64,000 nt of DNA. It comes from Gryganskiella cystojenkinii. Its lineage: Eukaryota; Mortierellomycota; Mortierellomycetes; Mortierellales; Mortierellaceae. Below, piece after piece: positions 21,653-32,105 of the stretch. The stretch is from assembly GCA_015852425.1 (NCBI GenBank), contig JAAAIG010000002.1, positions 90,542-154,541 on the forward strand. The letters are read 5' to 3'. A program made the translations under genes and the position numbers. Positions within the stretch are counted from its first letter, which is position 1; each line of letters opens with the position of its first letter. Below the pieces are notes generated by a model. It was given only the letters and a program-made list of their open reading frames with translations. It did no database searches and was not told the DNA's origin.

Positions 21653-23359
21653 TTAAGCAGCAGCTTGCTTCTCCTCCATGATGGCGAAGGTGGTGGTGGG
21701 CTTCCAGGAAGCAGACTTGCGAGGAGAGACTTCATCCAACATTTGGTCAACTTGTTCAAGAGTAAGACCCTTGGTTTCGGGAACAAGGAAGTAAGCGTAG
21801 ACAATGCAGAGGGCGCAAAGAGCGCCCCAGAGGAAGAAGACGCTGGATTGCATGTTGGCATATTGGGTACCGACCAAGTAGGGAGTGATGAAACCGATGA
21901 TGAAGTTCCAGAACCAGTTGGAGGCAGTGGAAAGGGCGACACCACGGGAACGGATGGAAAGAGGGAAGATTTCACCAATAAGCACCCAGGCACCGGGACC
22001 CCAGGTGGTGGCAAAGAAGAAGATGTAGAAGGCAATGAAAGCAATCTGGGCGTTGACAGCGGAGATGTTGTTGGCGATGGTGACACCATCAACAACGTGG
22101 GTGTGGTTGAAACCAACAGTGACACCGACAATAGCGACGATGAATTCACAGACAGTCATACCGATGGCACCCCAGATAAGCATGGAGCGACGACCGAAGC
22201 GTTCGACAAACCAGAAGGAGAAAGGAGTGGAGAGCACGTTTACGAGGGTGAAGATGAGGGACACGAGGAAGGGGTTTTTGACGGCGCCAGTTCCTTGCAA
22301 GAAAATGGTAGAGTAGTAGAAGACGAAGTTGACACCAGTCCATTGTTGCATCATTTGAAGAGTGATACCCAAGAGAGTCTTGCGGACGTTGGAGCTAGCG
22401 AGACCGATGGAACCGCTGAAGCAGAGGAGCCAGGAGCCTAAGTAGCCAGTCTGGGGGGTCATGCGCATTTCATATTCGTGGTTGGCACGGATTTCGTTCA
22501 ATTCATCATCGACGTAGTGAGAGTTGGGGTCTTGACCACGGACACGGCCCAAAGCCTTGCGAGCTTCCTCGACCTTTCCCTTCTTGATGAAGTAACGGGG
22601 GGATTCGGGGAGGAACATCAGACCGATACCAAGGATCAAAGCCCAGAGCATTTGCAAAGCAATGGGAATACGGTAAGAGCCAGAGTTTTGGAGGTTTTCG
22701 GTGCCGTAGGTGACGCAGGCAGCGAGAAGCAAACCAATGGTGATGCAGAATTGGTAGCCAGAGACGATGGCACCACGGACTTTCTTGGGAGCAATTTCAG
22801 ACATGTAAAGAATGATAATGGCAGAGACAAAACCAACACCGACACCAGCAACGGCACGACCAACGACAAGAAGAGCAAGACCAGCAGAGGCAGTTTGGAG
22901 GATGACACCAACAATGAAAACAGCGCTACCAAGAATGATGGTAAAGCGACGACCAAAGTAATCAGCAAGGTCACCAGCGATGAGAGCACCACAGAAGGTG
23001 CCGACAGAGAGAATAGAGACGATAAGAGATGATTGCCAAGACAAAAGCTTCTTGGCATTGGGGCCGCTGATCATCTTGATGAAATAGTCCATACCCTGGA
23101 CACCACCAATGTATCCGGAATCGTAACCGAAGAAGATACCTCCGAAGGAGGCGAAAACGCACATGGCGTAAGCGCGCCATGTAACTGGGGCTTCGACCCG
23201 GTTAAGTTGTTCGGCGGCTTCGGCACGGTAATGTTTTTCGGCGGCTTCGACAAGGTCGAGGTTTTCTGTAGCTTCGACATGGTCAAGGTTTTCGGCAGCT
23301 TCGACGTGGTCAAGGTTTTCGGCGGCGACCACACCAGTTTCGGTGTCTTGTTTGGACAT
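21653..23359 (-). CDS. MFS sugar (monosaccharide) transporter
   Basis: Single-exon, 568-residue plasma-membrane transporter of the sugar porter family, likely a hexose:H+ symporter. After a soluble N-terminus come twelve hydrophobic helices. Sugar-porter signatures seen: FGYDSGYIGGVQG in helix 1, LADYFGRRFTII (the D-x3-G-R-R motif between helices 2 and 3), GRAVAGVGVGFVS, PESPRYFIKKGK after helix 6, MMQQWTGVNFVFYYS in helix 7, VERFGRRSML between helices 8 and 9, and YFLVPETKGLTLEQVDQML at the end. The first 60 residues hold near-tandem nonapeptides (AAENLDHVE, ATENLDLVE and relatives). Codon use is strongly biased, suggesting high expression. The reverse-strand reading is long but is only a mirror frame. 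Exact sugar unknown. Confidence 0.95.
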   Translation of the reverse strand: MSKQDTETGVVAAENLDHVEAAENLDHVEATENLDLVEAAEKHYRAEAAEQLNRVEAPVTWRAYAMCVFASFGGIFFGYDSGYIGGVQGMDYFIKMISGPNAKKLLSWQSSLIVSILSVGTFCGALIAGDLADYFGRRFTIILGSAVFIVGVILQTASAGLALLVVGRAVAGVGVGFVSAIIILYMSEIAPKKVRGAIVSGYQFCITIGLLLAACVTYGTENLQNSGSYRIPIALQMLWALILGIGLMFLPESPRYFIKKGKVEEARKALGRVRGQDPNSHYVDDELNEIRANHEYEMRMTPQTGYLGSWLLCFSGSIGLASSNVRKTLLGITLQMMQQWTGVNFVFYYSTIFLQGTGAVKNPFLVSLIFTLVNVLSTPFSFWFVERFGRRSMLIWGAIGMTVCEFIVAIVGVTVGFNHTHVVDGVTIANNISAVNAQIAFIAFYIFFFATTWGPGAWVLIGEIFPLSIRSRGVALSTASNWFWNFIIGFITPYLVGTQYANMQSSVFFLWGALCALCIVYAYFLVPETKGLTLEQVDQMLDEVSPRKSASWKPTTTFAIMEEKQAAA

Positions 23360-23906
23360 GATTAATTAGAGAAGCAAGATAATATTTTTTCTTCTTGCTT
23401 TGCCAAAGTACCGTCTTTTTATCCTGAAACCTCTCCCCCCACAACTCCCCCGCGAGAGGAGACTAAAGAAAAGAATGCTTGGGGCAACTGCAATGCGATC
23501 GACCAATTGTATTTCGCTCGCGAGCGTGGAGAAGACGCCTGACTCTGGTGGTCCAGCTGAAACCGTTTTGTGACCACCTGTCCTATGGAATTGTCTTTCC
23601 TTGGCGACACATAGACTGCACGCGATTAGCCGCGTTCCTTTCTTAAAATTTTTGCTTTTTGTCTTTTTCATAGTTGATTTTTCGCCCGATTAGGACAGAA
23701 GCTTGTAAAAAGCAACAAAAAGCAGATCACGTAGTCTCGTCACCAGCCTTTTTCCGGCGGCCGTCACTGCGAAGGAGAGATTTTGTCCCAGCCTGACTGA
23801 GAGGAAAACCAACACATCGCTCAGTTCGGCGATATCAATTGTGGAGGTCGACTTGATGTCTGGCTGGTGACGAAACTAGATCAAGAGTGGAGAGGGGCGT
23901 TTTGCT

Positions 23907-24379
23907 GTTGCTTTTTCGCAGTTGCTTTTTGATATATTTTTTTTCGATCTTGCCCCTGAGCACGAACAACATGCATTTTTCTTGATCAATTTGGGAGCAG
24001 GAGTAGAGAAACTTCTTGTCAGAGTCGTTCCAATATCTTTCATATTTCCCAGCAGTGGTATGGCACTGCGGTCGTTCCGGAATTATTGGCGTGAACTTAT
24101 TTTTTGACGAGAAAGATGGCACTTCGCTGGCTGCTATCTTTCTGGTAAAAAAAATAAGTGCGAGCCAATAATTCCGCGTTGACTGCACTGTGCTGCTGCT
24201 TTGAGAGAACTCAGATGTAAATAGTGTGGGGAGTTGAATCATGCGGAAAGGACTCTCTCCACGACAAATCATGATTGTTTTGTTGATGAAGAAAATTACA
24301 AAAACAAAAAAAAGTTCAAGTGTAACGTAACTTCCCAACAGCGGCCAAAAAGCTCAAAAAGCAACTCTGAAAAAGCAAC
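23907..24379. repeat. Nested imperfect palindrome, possible degenerate MITE
   Basis: Outer arms 23907-23930 and 24356-24379 are inverted copies with about two mismatches (GTTGCTTTTT twice). Inner arms 24076-24105 and 24145-24177 are also inverted (CGGAATTATTGGC / GCCAATAATTCCG plus ACTTATTTTTT / AAAAAATAAGT). Both pairs share nearly the same centre (about 24125-24143). A further 12-bp inverted pair (TCGTCACCAGCC at 23737-23748 and its complement at 23862-23873) lies just to the left. This nesting suggests one decayed fold-back element. No target duplication was found. Confidence 0.55.
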
Positions 24380-24730
24380 TGCAAAAAGCAAAATCGACAG
24401 AGCCAATAATCAGAAGCTATGGCTACAAGAAGCGGTCAAGAAGCGGTCCCTCTAGGAAAGGAAGAGGGCTAATCACTACAAAGCTCTCATCCTTACAACC
24501 ACTTAACCATTCTTTTTTTTTTTGCCTCTTTGCTCGGTCCACGACCCCAGTTATTCCTCTGCTGTTTCTCCCTCTACCCTTGGCTTTCCTTGACTGCCCC
24601 ACGCAGGCGCAGGTGTGTGGCCACTGGTGGGGTCAACTTTCTTCAACAACCCGATCTCTCTTTATTATTGAGAGCCCTTTTTGTAATTTAGCAAACCAAC
24701 GGAAAAACACTCTGAGCTGCGGTTCGAACG

Positions 24731-24754
24731 AAAAAAAAAAAAAAAAAAAAAAAA
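24731..24754. repeat. Poly(A) tract
   Basis: Uninterrupted run of 24 adenines in the intergenic region; possibly the end of an old retroposed copy, but no body is recognisable. Confidence 0.85.
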
Positions 24755-25850
24755 CGGGCATAAACTGTAGCCATATTAAAAAATGGCCAAGTTTAGAAAA
24801 AAGAGCCATGTGGACAGGAGGAGATGGAAACACCGAATTTGCAGCGGATGCAGTCTAACATTGAAAGGCTGTCACATCCCTTGAATAAACCTCACAAAGT
24901 TCCAACTTGAAACGAAAGTCTTGAACGTCATGCATAATCGACGATTGCTTCGAGCAGTTGGAATCATTTTTTTTTCGAATGATTGACAAAGAATTGACAA
25001 AGAATTGACTGAAAGAAAAACGCCTACAAAAGAGAGTTGTGAAGGGTGCTGAAGGGGAAGTTGGAAGATCCAAAGGAAAGCAATTTGCTCACAACTTTTT
25101 TTTTTTTTTGTGTGTCCAGCTGGTCTTCACTTTCCTCCAAAAGTTAGTTTGCGAATTATCTTCTTGTTTCCTGTGTGTGTGAAAACTCGCTCGCTTTGAA
25201 CAATCGAACCCTTCCCCCGTCCTCACTCCTTTCATTCTGCGATTTGTTGCGCCGCCCTTTTGACCTCAAACAAAAATAAAAACAAATAAAAAAGGGAAGG
25301 GAGAAAGATACAAAGAGTAAGAGTCTTTGACGTTTGCGGCAAGATAGACCCGAGAACAAAACAGAGGTCAAGTCCGGTCTCCGAGGGGAGAATAGGTGCG
25401 ACAGCTTCAATTCTGCGGTCATGAAAATCGAAACAGTAGTGCCTGCTGCTTGCCTCATGAACGAGGGCCTCGCCTTTAAATTTCAATTTTTTTTTTATTT
25501 TTTACTTCGCATACTTTCGAGATCGTGAGCGATTTTTAATTTCGGCCATAAAGAAGAGCAAGCATATATGCCAATTTTCGTCCACGCTATTCCTCTTCCT
25601 TTGGAGATGAGGGAGTGAGTGACAGAAGCAGTGGCAATGTTCTCCGAGGGCGGTGTCGACTCGACTTGAGAGCGGCTCTGGACCGAATTTGACTACAAGG
25701 GTTGTAGTCAATACCAAATTGGGGTTTCTTAGCATCATCTTTCACTTTTTAAGTTTTCACAGGCACAAAAGGATCCAACTGACCAACCAAACTTACCCGT
25801 TGGTCCTTCATCCAGGGCTGTGAAGTCCGCTCAACTGAGCTAGGGGGGGG

Positions 25851-25857
25851 TATAAAT
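25851..25857 (+). promoter_or_regulatory. Candidate TATA box for LPMO gene
   Basis: TATAAAT directly after a run of eight G, about 170 bp before the LPMO start codon. A pyrimidine-rich 5' leader follows. A promoter assignment by position only. Confidence 0.45.
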
Positions 25858-26027
25858 TGCCACTGGCCCCGCGACTCTCTTGTTTCTTTGTCTCTTTCCG
25901 TTCCCCCATTCCTTTCTCTTTCCTTCCCGAGCTTCCTTCCCTCCCTCCATCATCATATACGTTGACGACACCCCTGTACCCTTCAAAACTCTCTTTCGCC
26001 TCATCACCTTTACGTTTTTAAAAAAAA

Positions 26028-27033
26028 ATGAAGTCCACAACCATCATCAGCAGCGTGTTGTTCGCGACCCTGTCTTTCCTCTCGACCTCCTTGGCTCATA
26101 TGGCCATCTCCAACCCTCCTGCCCAGGCTGGTCCCTGGTCCAAGAACCCCTCTGGAGCTGTCCATGCCTGGATTGGTTATGAGGGCAAGCCTTTCCCCTG
26201 CGGTACGTTTCTATTCTCGCTCTTTCCCTTGGACGCGCATGCGCACACCTGCTTCCGTCTCTCACCTCGCTTGTTTGCCCAGAACGAAAAAAAAAAAAAA
26301 GTTTTGAATGTCATTGATTGGGGTCACTTGGACAAGAAACGACCGATATAGTTTCTTTGCGCCATTTTCTATATTTATATATTTTTTCTAATGTTCAAAC
26401 TCTTTTCTTTTTTTTTGTTTTCTGTCATTGCTCGCCCTTTCTCTCCGTCTCTCTCTTTCTACAGGTGGATATAAGAAGGGTCCCGTCACCACCTACCATG
26501 CCGGTGAAATCATCCCCGTCCATTTCTGGAACTTTGAGATCAAGGACTACAAGAAGTTTCCCCCACCCAAGGGTCTGACCCAGTCCCGTCACGGTGGCGG
26601 TGCCTGCGAGTTCTCGCTGTCCTACGACGGTGGCAAGTCCTGGAAGGTCATTGGTCAGTACACCAAGACCTGCCCCGATATCTACTACGAGTGGCCAGTT
26701 CAAATCCCCCATAACGTCCCCTCGTGCACAGACTCGAACAAGTGTCTCTTTGCGTTCTCGTGGACCGCGTATGCCACGGATCAATACTACCATCACTGCG
26801 CCAACATTATCATCAAGGGTGCCAAGAACGGCAAGTTGCCCCAGCTTGATATGACGATTGTTGATGTTAAGGCCCGTCATGAAAAGATGAATACGCATGC
26901 CAAGGGTGATAATTTGAGCACCAAGTCCTCTGGTCCTGATCGTCGCGAGAAGATGCTCAACACCAACGGTTACTTTGCCTTTGGTGGTGGCGCTGGCAAG
27001 CACGGCATCGATCTGGGTTTGGTTAAAGATTAA
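26028..27033 (+). CDS. Secreted AA11-like lytic polysaccharide monooxygenase
   Basis: Predicted secreted copper enzyme acting on chitin or a related polymer. Exons 26028-26202 and 26465-27033 give 247 residues. A signal peptide ends ...STSLA, so the mature protein would start with His (residue 24, HMAISNPPAQAGPW), as needed for a histidine brace. The second brace His is probably in SRHGGGACEFSLSYDGG (about residue 101), and the axial Tyr in DQYYHHCANI (about 166-167). The order HGGG-C, W-x-VI, TCP, WPVQIP and the C-terminal ANIIIKG follows AA11 enzymes (their HGGGSC and MYMNCA motifs). Several cysteines could form disulfides. A basic tail (KARHEKMNTHAKG) replaces any binding module. Family AA11 versus a related uncharacterised AA family is not decided. 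Confidence 0.75.
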
Positions 27034-28358
27034 GCCACTCGAGTTTCATTTTGAAGTCCATTTGTCCCACCTTTCTCTTTCTCTCTATCACGCAGTACAT
27101 TCTTGTTTCCCCGCATTTAGAGTGCGTACATATGTTTGCTCTCGTCATTGAGAACTGAAATAATATAACTTGACTTCATCACGCCCTCCCACCATACCAA
27201 CGCAACAAACGATCTTTAGAATTGAAAGCGTTTCTTTTTTGAATTATCTTTTCGTCGTCCTTTGGTGGATCAAAAAAAATAAATTAAAAAAATAAAACAT
27301 GCACTCACCTTTTGAAGGAGAGAACCTGCAACTTTTTTTGGTTGGTTTTTTGTAGCCTCTCTGTCCGAGATAAAAAACATGTCGACCCCTTAATTGACGC
27401 GCCACCAAAAAAAAAATGATGATCTTCGAACAGTCCCTAGATTGTCTTGTCTTCACATCAACAGTGCGCAAAAAAAATCAAAGGTAGCTCGCTGTCTGTG
27501 TGAAAGAGATCTATCCCGATCTCGCCGAGATGAAAGAATAACTGTTCAAAATGATGTGCCCCATTTGCGCTTCAAAAAATATCATCCTCTCACTATATAA
27601 CATTCCTTGCGGAACGAGATAAGATTAATGGTACTGGCTCCCCAAAACCAGCAAGGATTAACAACCGTAGTGTCAGCAATTGATAAAAAGCCGGTGGCCA
27701 TTAAGAATTGATATGCCGTCCCCTGGTCATATGAAACGAAAAATGAGAAGAGGTGACGGGATTGTCAATAGTAGAGAAGAAGAGATAACAAAAAAAAGTA
27801 GCAGGCGACACAATCGAAGATGCAAAGAGAACGAGGAAAGAAACAGGAAGGAAGGGGGTTGAGTAATCGATCTGTGAAAACAAAAGTCTTCGTTCAAGGA
27901 AAGGAACGGAAAATATGGATCATGCCATTTTTTGTTTTAGGTGCGAGTCCCACCTCTATTTCTATTTCGAACAATAAAAAAAAGGAACAAAGCCACCACC
28001 GACCAACGAAAATCGGATGATTTTCAAAAAACATCAAAATAAGGTCCACGAAGGACCTGAAAGAGAATTGCATTGTATTTGGTAGATAACCCATTCTGTT
28101 TTGGGTTCCCACTGGTGGACCGTTGATTGCTGTTTTGTGAGCACTGTCCCTGTCGGTTGTCCGACGGAACGATTTGATTCGCGACCTTTTTTCATATCTC
28201 TCTACTGTTTCGAAGGCAAAATCACCTCACCTCATCCCACTTCTCTTTGCTTCTTTTTTTTCCTTCCCCTTCCTTCACACGCACCACGAACAGCCAAAAA
28301 ACACAGTAGCTCAAGCTCAGACAACAAATCAACAACCTCTCCTGATCTGCCTACTACG
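27034..28358. other. Intergenic region
   Basis: About 1.3 kb between the LPMO 3' end and HMG-CoA synthase. AT-rich with short A and T runs; contains the HMG-CoA synthase promoter and a pyrimidine-rich leader from about 28190. No gene supported. Confidence 0.5.
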
Positions 28359-30303
28359 ATGACCTTAAAACCTTTATCTACCGCTGTCTCGCCCACTTCT
28401 TTCTCTCTTTCTTCTTCTTCTTCATCCTCCGCTCCTCTCCCTTCCCCGTCTCTTACTGCCACCACCGCCACCACTACCATTACTACCCAGTCTTCACACA
28501 CAGATATCACCATGGTCGGAACAATCAACAACAGCACCTTCCCCGCCAACGTCGGCATCCACGCCCTCGAGTTCTACTTCCCTGGACAGGTACCGTTTAA
28601 GACTCTCCCGCACTTGTGCTAGTTGACGTCTCTCTCACACATCGGATGTACTTGGATGCGCAGATGATAGGCAGTGCATTCAAACCTGTCTGCATCTTGT
28701 CTTCTGTTGTCGGATGCAAACACAAACCGAAATGCCATTATGCACTCGGACGGCTAATCTAATCTACATCGCATTTTTTGCTTCTCATCTTTAGTTTGTT
28801 GACCAGACCGAGCTCGAGAAGTTCGATAACGTCTCTGCTGGAAAGTACACCATTGGACTCGGACAGACCCAAATGGCTGTCTGCGATGATCGCGAGGATA
28901 TCAACTCGATTTCCATGACTGGTAAGCAAAAATAAAACGCAACAGTCTTCGTGTTTTTCGTATTGTTTTTGTCGGAAACTCGGAATGGTTATGAATGAAA
29001 AAAAAGCACAGCCAATACGGAAATGTGGTGCTCTCTTTCTCTCACCGCGCCTCCTCCTTCTCCTTCACCCTATCTCTTTCTTTTTCTGTACGACCTGAAA
29101 TAACTAACTTACGTTGATCTATCTTGATAAAAAATAGTTGTTCAGAACTTGGTTGAGAAGCACAACATCTCGTACAAGGATATCGGATATCTCGAGGTCG
29201 GAACCGAGTCCATCATCGACAAGTCCAAGTCCGTCAAGACTGTGCTTATGTCCCTTTTTGAGGAGTCTGGTAACCACGATGTTGAGGGTATTGATACCAA
29301 GAACGCCTGCTACGGTGGTACCGCCTCGGTCTTCAACGCTGTCAACTGGGTCGAGTCTTCGTCCTGGGATGGTCGCTTCGCCTTGGTCGTTGCTGCTGAT
29401 ATTGCCTCCTATGCTGAGGGTCCTGCTCGCCCCACCGGTGGTGCTGGTGCTGTCGCCATCTTGATCGGACCCAACGCTCCCCTTGTCCTCGATCAGGGTG
29501 TCCGTTCGACCCACATGAACCATCTCTGGGATTTCTACAAGCCTGAGCTCGCCAGTGAGTACCCTACCGTCGACGGCCACTTCTCCAACACTTGCTACAT
29601 CCGTTCCGTCGATGCCTGCTACTCTCTCTTCACCAAGAAGTTCTCGAAGCGTTATAACGCCGACCCCGAGCAATTGATCAAGTCCGAGGCCTTGGACCAC
29701 GCCGTCTTCCACGCCCCCAACTGCAAGCTCGTCCAGAAGGCCTACGGTCGTTTGGCTTACAACGATATGTTGCAGGATCCCGAGAACGAGTTGTACGCTT
29801 CCGTCAAGGAGTGGGCCACGTTCGGTCACTCTGAGGAGTCTTACTACGACAAGGGTCTTGAGCGTGCCATGATGCAGTTCACCAAGGGCGATTACCAGAA
29901 GAAGGTCATCCCCTCCCTCTATGCCGCTACTAACGTTGGAAACATGTACACTGCCTCTGTTTGGTCCTGCCTTTCCTCGTTGTTGTCGTCGACCGCTGAC
30001 GAGGAGATCTTGAACAAGCGCGTCGGTTTGTTCTCTTACGGTTCCGGCTCTGCCGCTACTTTCTTCTCCTTGAAGGTCGTTGCGTCGACCGAGAAGTTCC
30101 GTGAGACGCTCCAGATCAAGAAGCGCTTGGACGGCCGAACAAAGATCACCCCCGAGCGGTTTGTCGAGTTGTTGAAGTTGCGTGAGGAGACTGCTTTGTT
30201 GAAGGACTATAACCCTATCGGTGATATCTCAACCTTGGCCAAGGGTACCTACTACCTCCTCCGTATCGATGAGAAGTTCCGTCGTACCTACGCTCGCGCT
30301 TAA
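28359..30303 (+). CDS. ERG13: Hydroxymethylglutaryl-CoA synthase
   Basis: Condenses acetyl-CoA with acetoacetyl-CoA to HMG-CoA in the mevalonate pathway. Exons: 28359-28589, 28795-28921, 29138-30303. Conserved blocks are unmistakable: [49 protein letters not shown], then [13 protein letters not shown] with the catalytic Cys, [34 protein letters not shown], the [10 protein letters not shown] histidine block and [17 protein letters not shown]. Two starts are possible. 28359 gives a 51-residue S/T-rich leader (507 residues in all). 28512 ([16 protein letters not shown] context) gives 456 residues, the usual cytosolic size. I list the longer frame but favour the inner start. Codon bias in exon 3 indicates high expression. 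Identity is certain. Confidence 0.95.
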
Positions 30304-30503
30304 AGTGGCTTCTCATCTTTTGGATCGATAGCCTTTTATCTCTTCTGTTTTGGCTTTCCTGTCAAACTTGTACATTATTTCTCTTCTCCCAATAATATCC
30401 CCCTACATTCATTAAACAGCTATTATTCATAGTCATAACGTCGACTTCTACAACAGTTTTTGTCTAAGTTTACAAGCATGCAAAAATGAACCAATATGGT
30501 TTT

Positions 30504-30771
30504 TTAGAGGTCGCTGGTATATGCAAGGACGAGAACGACCATGATCACCGTTCCCAAGGACATGCCAGCCGTGAACGTCCATTTGCCTGCCTGGGCAAAA
30601 GGGTATCGAGTGGAGATTCGCCGGATGTTTCTATTGCAGATCGGGGAAAAGGGGGAAAGGCGATCCTTCTGGGTGAGCAATCTTCGTCGTTCCTTACAGG
30701 ACGCACTCGTTCTCGCCTTCCCAATGTCTTCCATCGTCCTCTCTCTCTTCTCTATTGCAATTCCTTTTGTC

Positions 30772-30804
<33 letters not shown>

Positions 30805-32105
30805 AAGAACCTTACCTGAGGTATTTGAGAAGACTGTAAATCGACGCCAAGAAGGCGGCGATAAAACAGGCGTACCCGATCCCGAGTGAGAGCTTGTCCT
30901 TGTGGACCTGTGGGTGATCTGGTACTGGTGAACTGTTGTCCACGAGGGTGTCCAGTGTTATCGTCTTTGAAATGAATGTAAACGAGACTATGCAAAGAGA
31001 CACACAGACGCTCATCCACGATAGGAATGTACGCTCGTTAGCTAAAATAGGAGGCGCGAAAGGAAATAGAAAATGCGAATTGGAGTGAGTTAGAGACCTT
31101 GCCCACCTTCCTCTATGAATAATCTCATAGCCGTTGGCAGCACTTACCGAGACCGTCTCGGGTCATAGTATTGCTGCAGATGACGCTCGTGAAGAAAAAC
31201 CGCGATTGGGGGATACAGAGTCCCGAGAAACAGTGGTCATTCTCCTCCTCTTCTTCGATGGTATGCTCTGTTACTGCGTTTCTTTCCTCCTCTTCCTGCT
31301 CATCTTCATTCTCCCCTCTACCCCCTGCGCCTCCACCCAGGGTCGACCGTCGGGGGGGGTCTAGGGATAACCCCAGATTACTGAGGGTCCTTGATCTTAT
31401 TCTCGAGATTATGGAGGTGGTCCCGGCGCCAGATACCGATTCCACCTTTCTGGCTGCAGCGAGTTCAGCGGCATGTTTGAGCGCGGCTTCTTCCTCCTCA
31501 AACGCACTGGGTCCATGATCGTCATGGAGGTCGCACGCCGATCTTTGGTCCACTTGAGCGGATTCTTCTCCGAGACGAAAGGACCGCGTGGACTGCGCTT
31601 GAGAGACTACAGAGGGCGTCCTGCTCCAGTGTTGGGAGAGCGGAGAGGTATTGTTGGCAGCAATGGCGTTGAAGTCGAGTAGTAGATGCTCTGGATTCTT
31701 TTGCACCAGGCAAGAGATATGGCTATGGTTAGGCTCGTCCGCTTGCTGTTGAGGTTCCTGTTTTGGCTGTTGTGAATGTTCCTCTTGACCGTTATTGTTG
31801 TTGCTGTTATTCTTAAGGTTGAAATCATTTTCATTGAAATTATGCGCAGGTTGTCTGTGTGTTGTCCCGTTCAGGCAAAGAGAGCAGTGGCGTGCGATGG
31901 CATCATCACTTTCTGTGCGGCCTGCTGCAGGATGAGCACTCTCGAATTCTGGGATGGAATTTAAGTCCAAGGAAAGCGGCAATTGACCCTGGTCATCTAC
32001 TGTTGACGACGACAGCTCGGGTATTGAGTCCTGTTGTTGCTGTTGATGATGATCGTCGTCGACGGCGTCTGTCGGTGGTGCTGGTGGTACTCCACGAGTG
32101 TCCAT
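30504..32105 (-). CDS. DUF202 membrane protein with long low-complexity N-terminus
   Basis: Exons on the minus strand: 32105-31148, 31041-30816, 30630-30504, giving 436 residues. Residues 1 to about 310 are soluble and rich in Q, N, D and E, starting MDTRGVPPAPP, with a Q run, LPLSLDLNSIPEFE and a late acidic run. The C-terminus is a DUF202 domain: ANERTFLSWMSVCVSLCIVS (helix 1 with the RTFL-W signature), then SLGIGYACFIAAFLASIYSL, the basic turn LRNIRRISTRYPF and the last helix AGMSLGTVIMVVLVLAY. DUF202 forms three-helix membrane domains, as in Vtc1 of the vacuolar transporter chaperone complex. Whether this protein joins polyphosphate metabolism is not shown. Intron 2 contains an unusual T13/A22 tract. 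Acceptor ATAG at 30631 was chosen because it alone keeps the last helix in frame. Confidence 0.8.
30772..30806. repeat. T13-A22 hairpin-like tract in an intron
   Basis: Thirteen T followed directly by 22 A inside the second intron of the DUF202 gene; able to fold on itself in RNA or DNA. Confidence 0.8.

Larger units (their letters stand above)
23360..26027. other. Gene-poor region with palindromic element
   Basis: About 2.7 kb. It includes the transporter promoter at its left end, a nested palindrome (23907-24379), a 24-base poly(A) run at 24731-24754, and the LPMO promoter at its right end. No convincing protein-coding gene on either strand. Confidence 0.55.

Noticed and set aside
21545..22441. 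298-codon plus-strand frame opposite the sugar transporter
   Set aside because: It is the mirror reading of a strongly codon-biased gene; composition is G/D/E-rich without domain, and the minus strand encodes a complete transporter.
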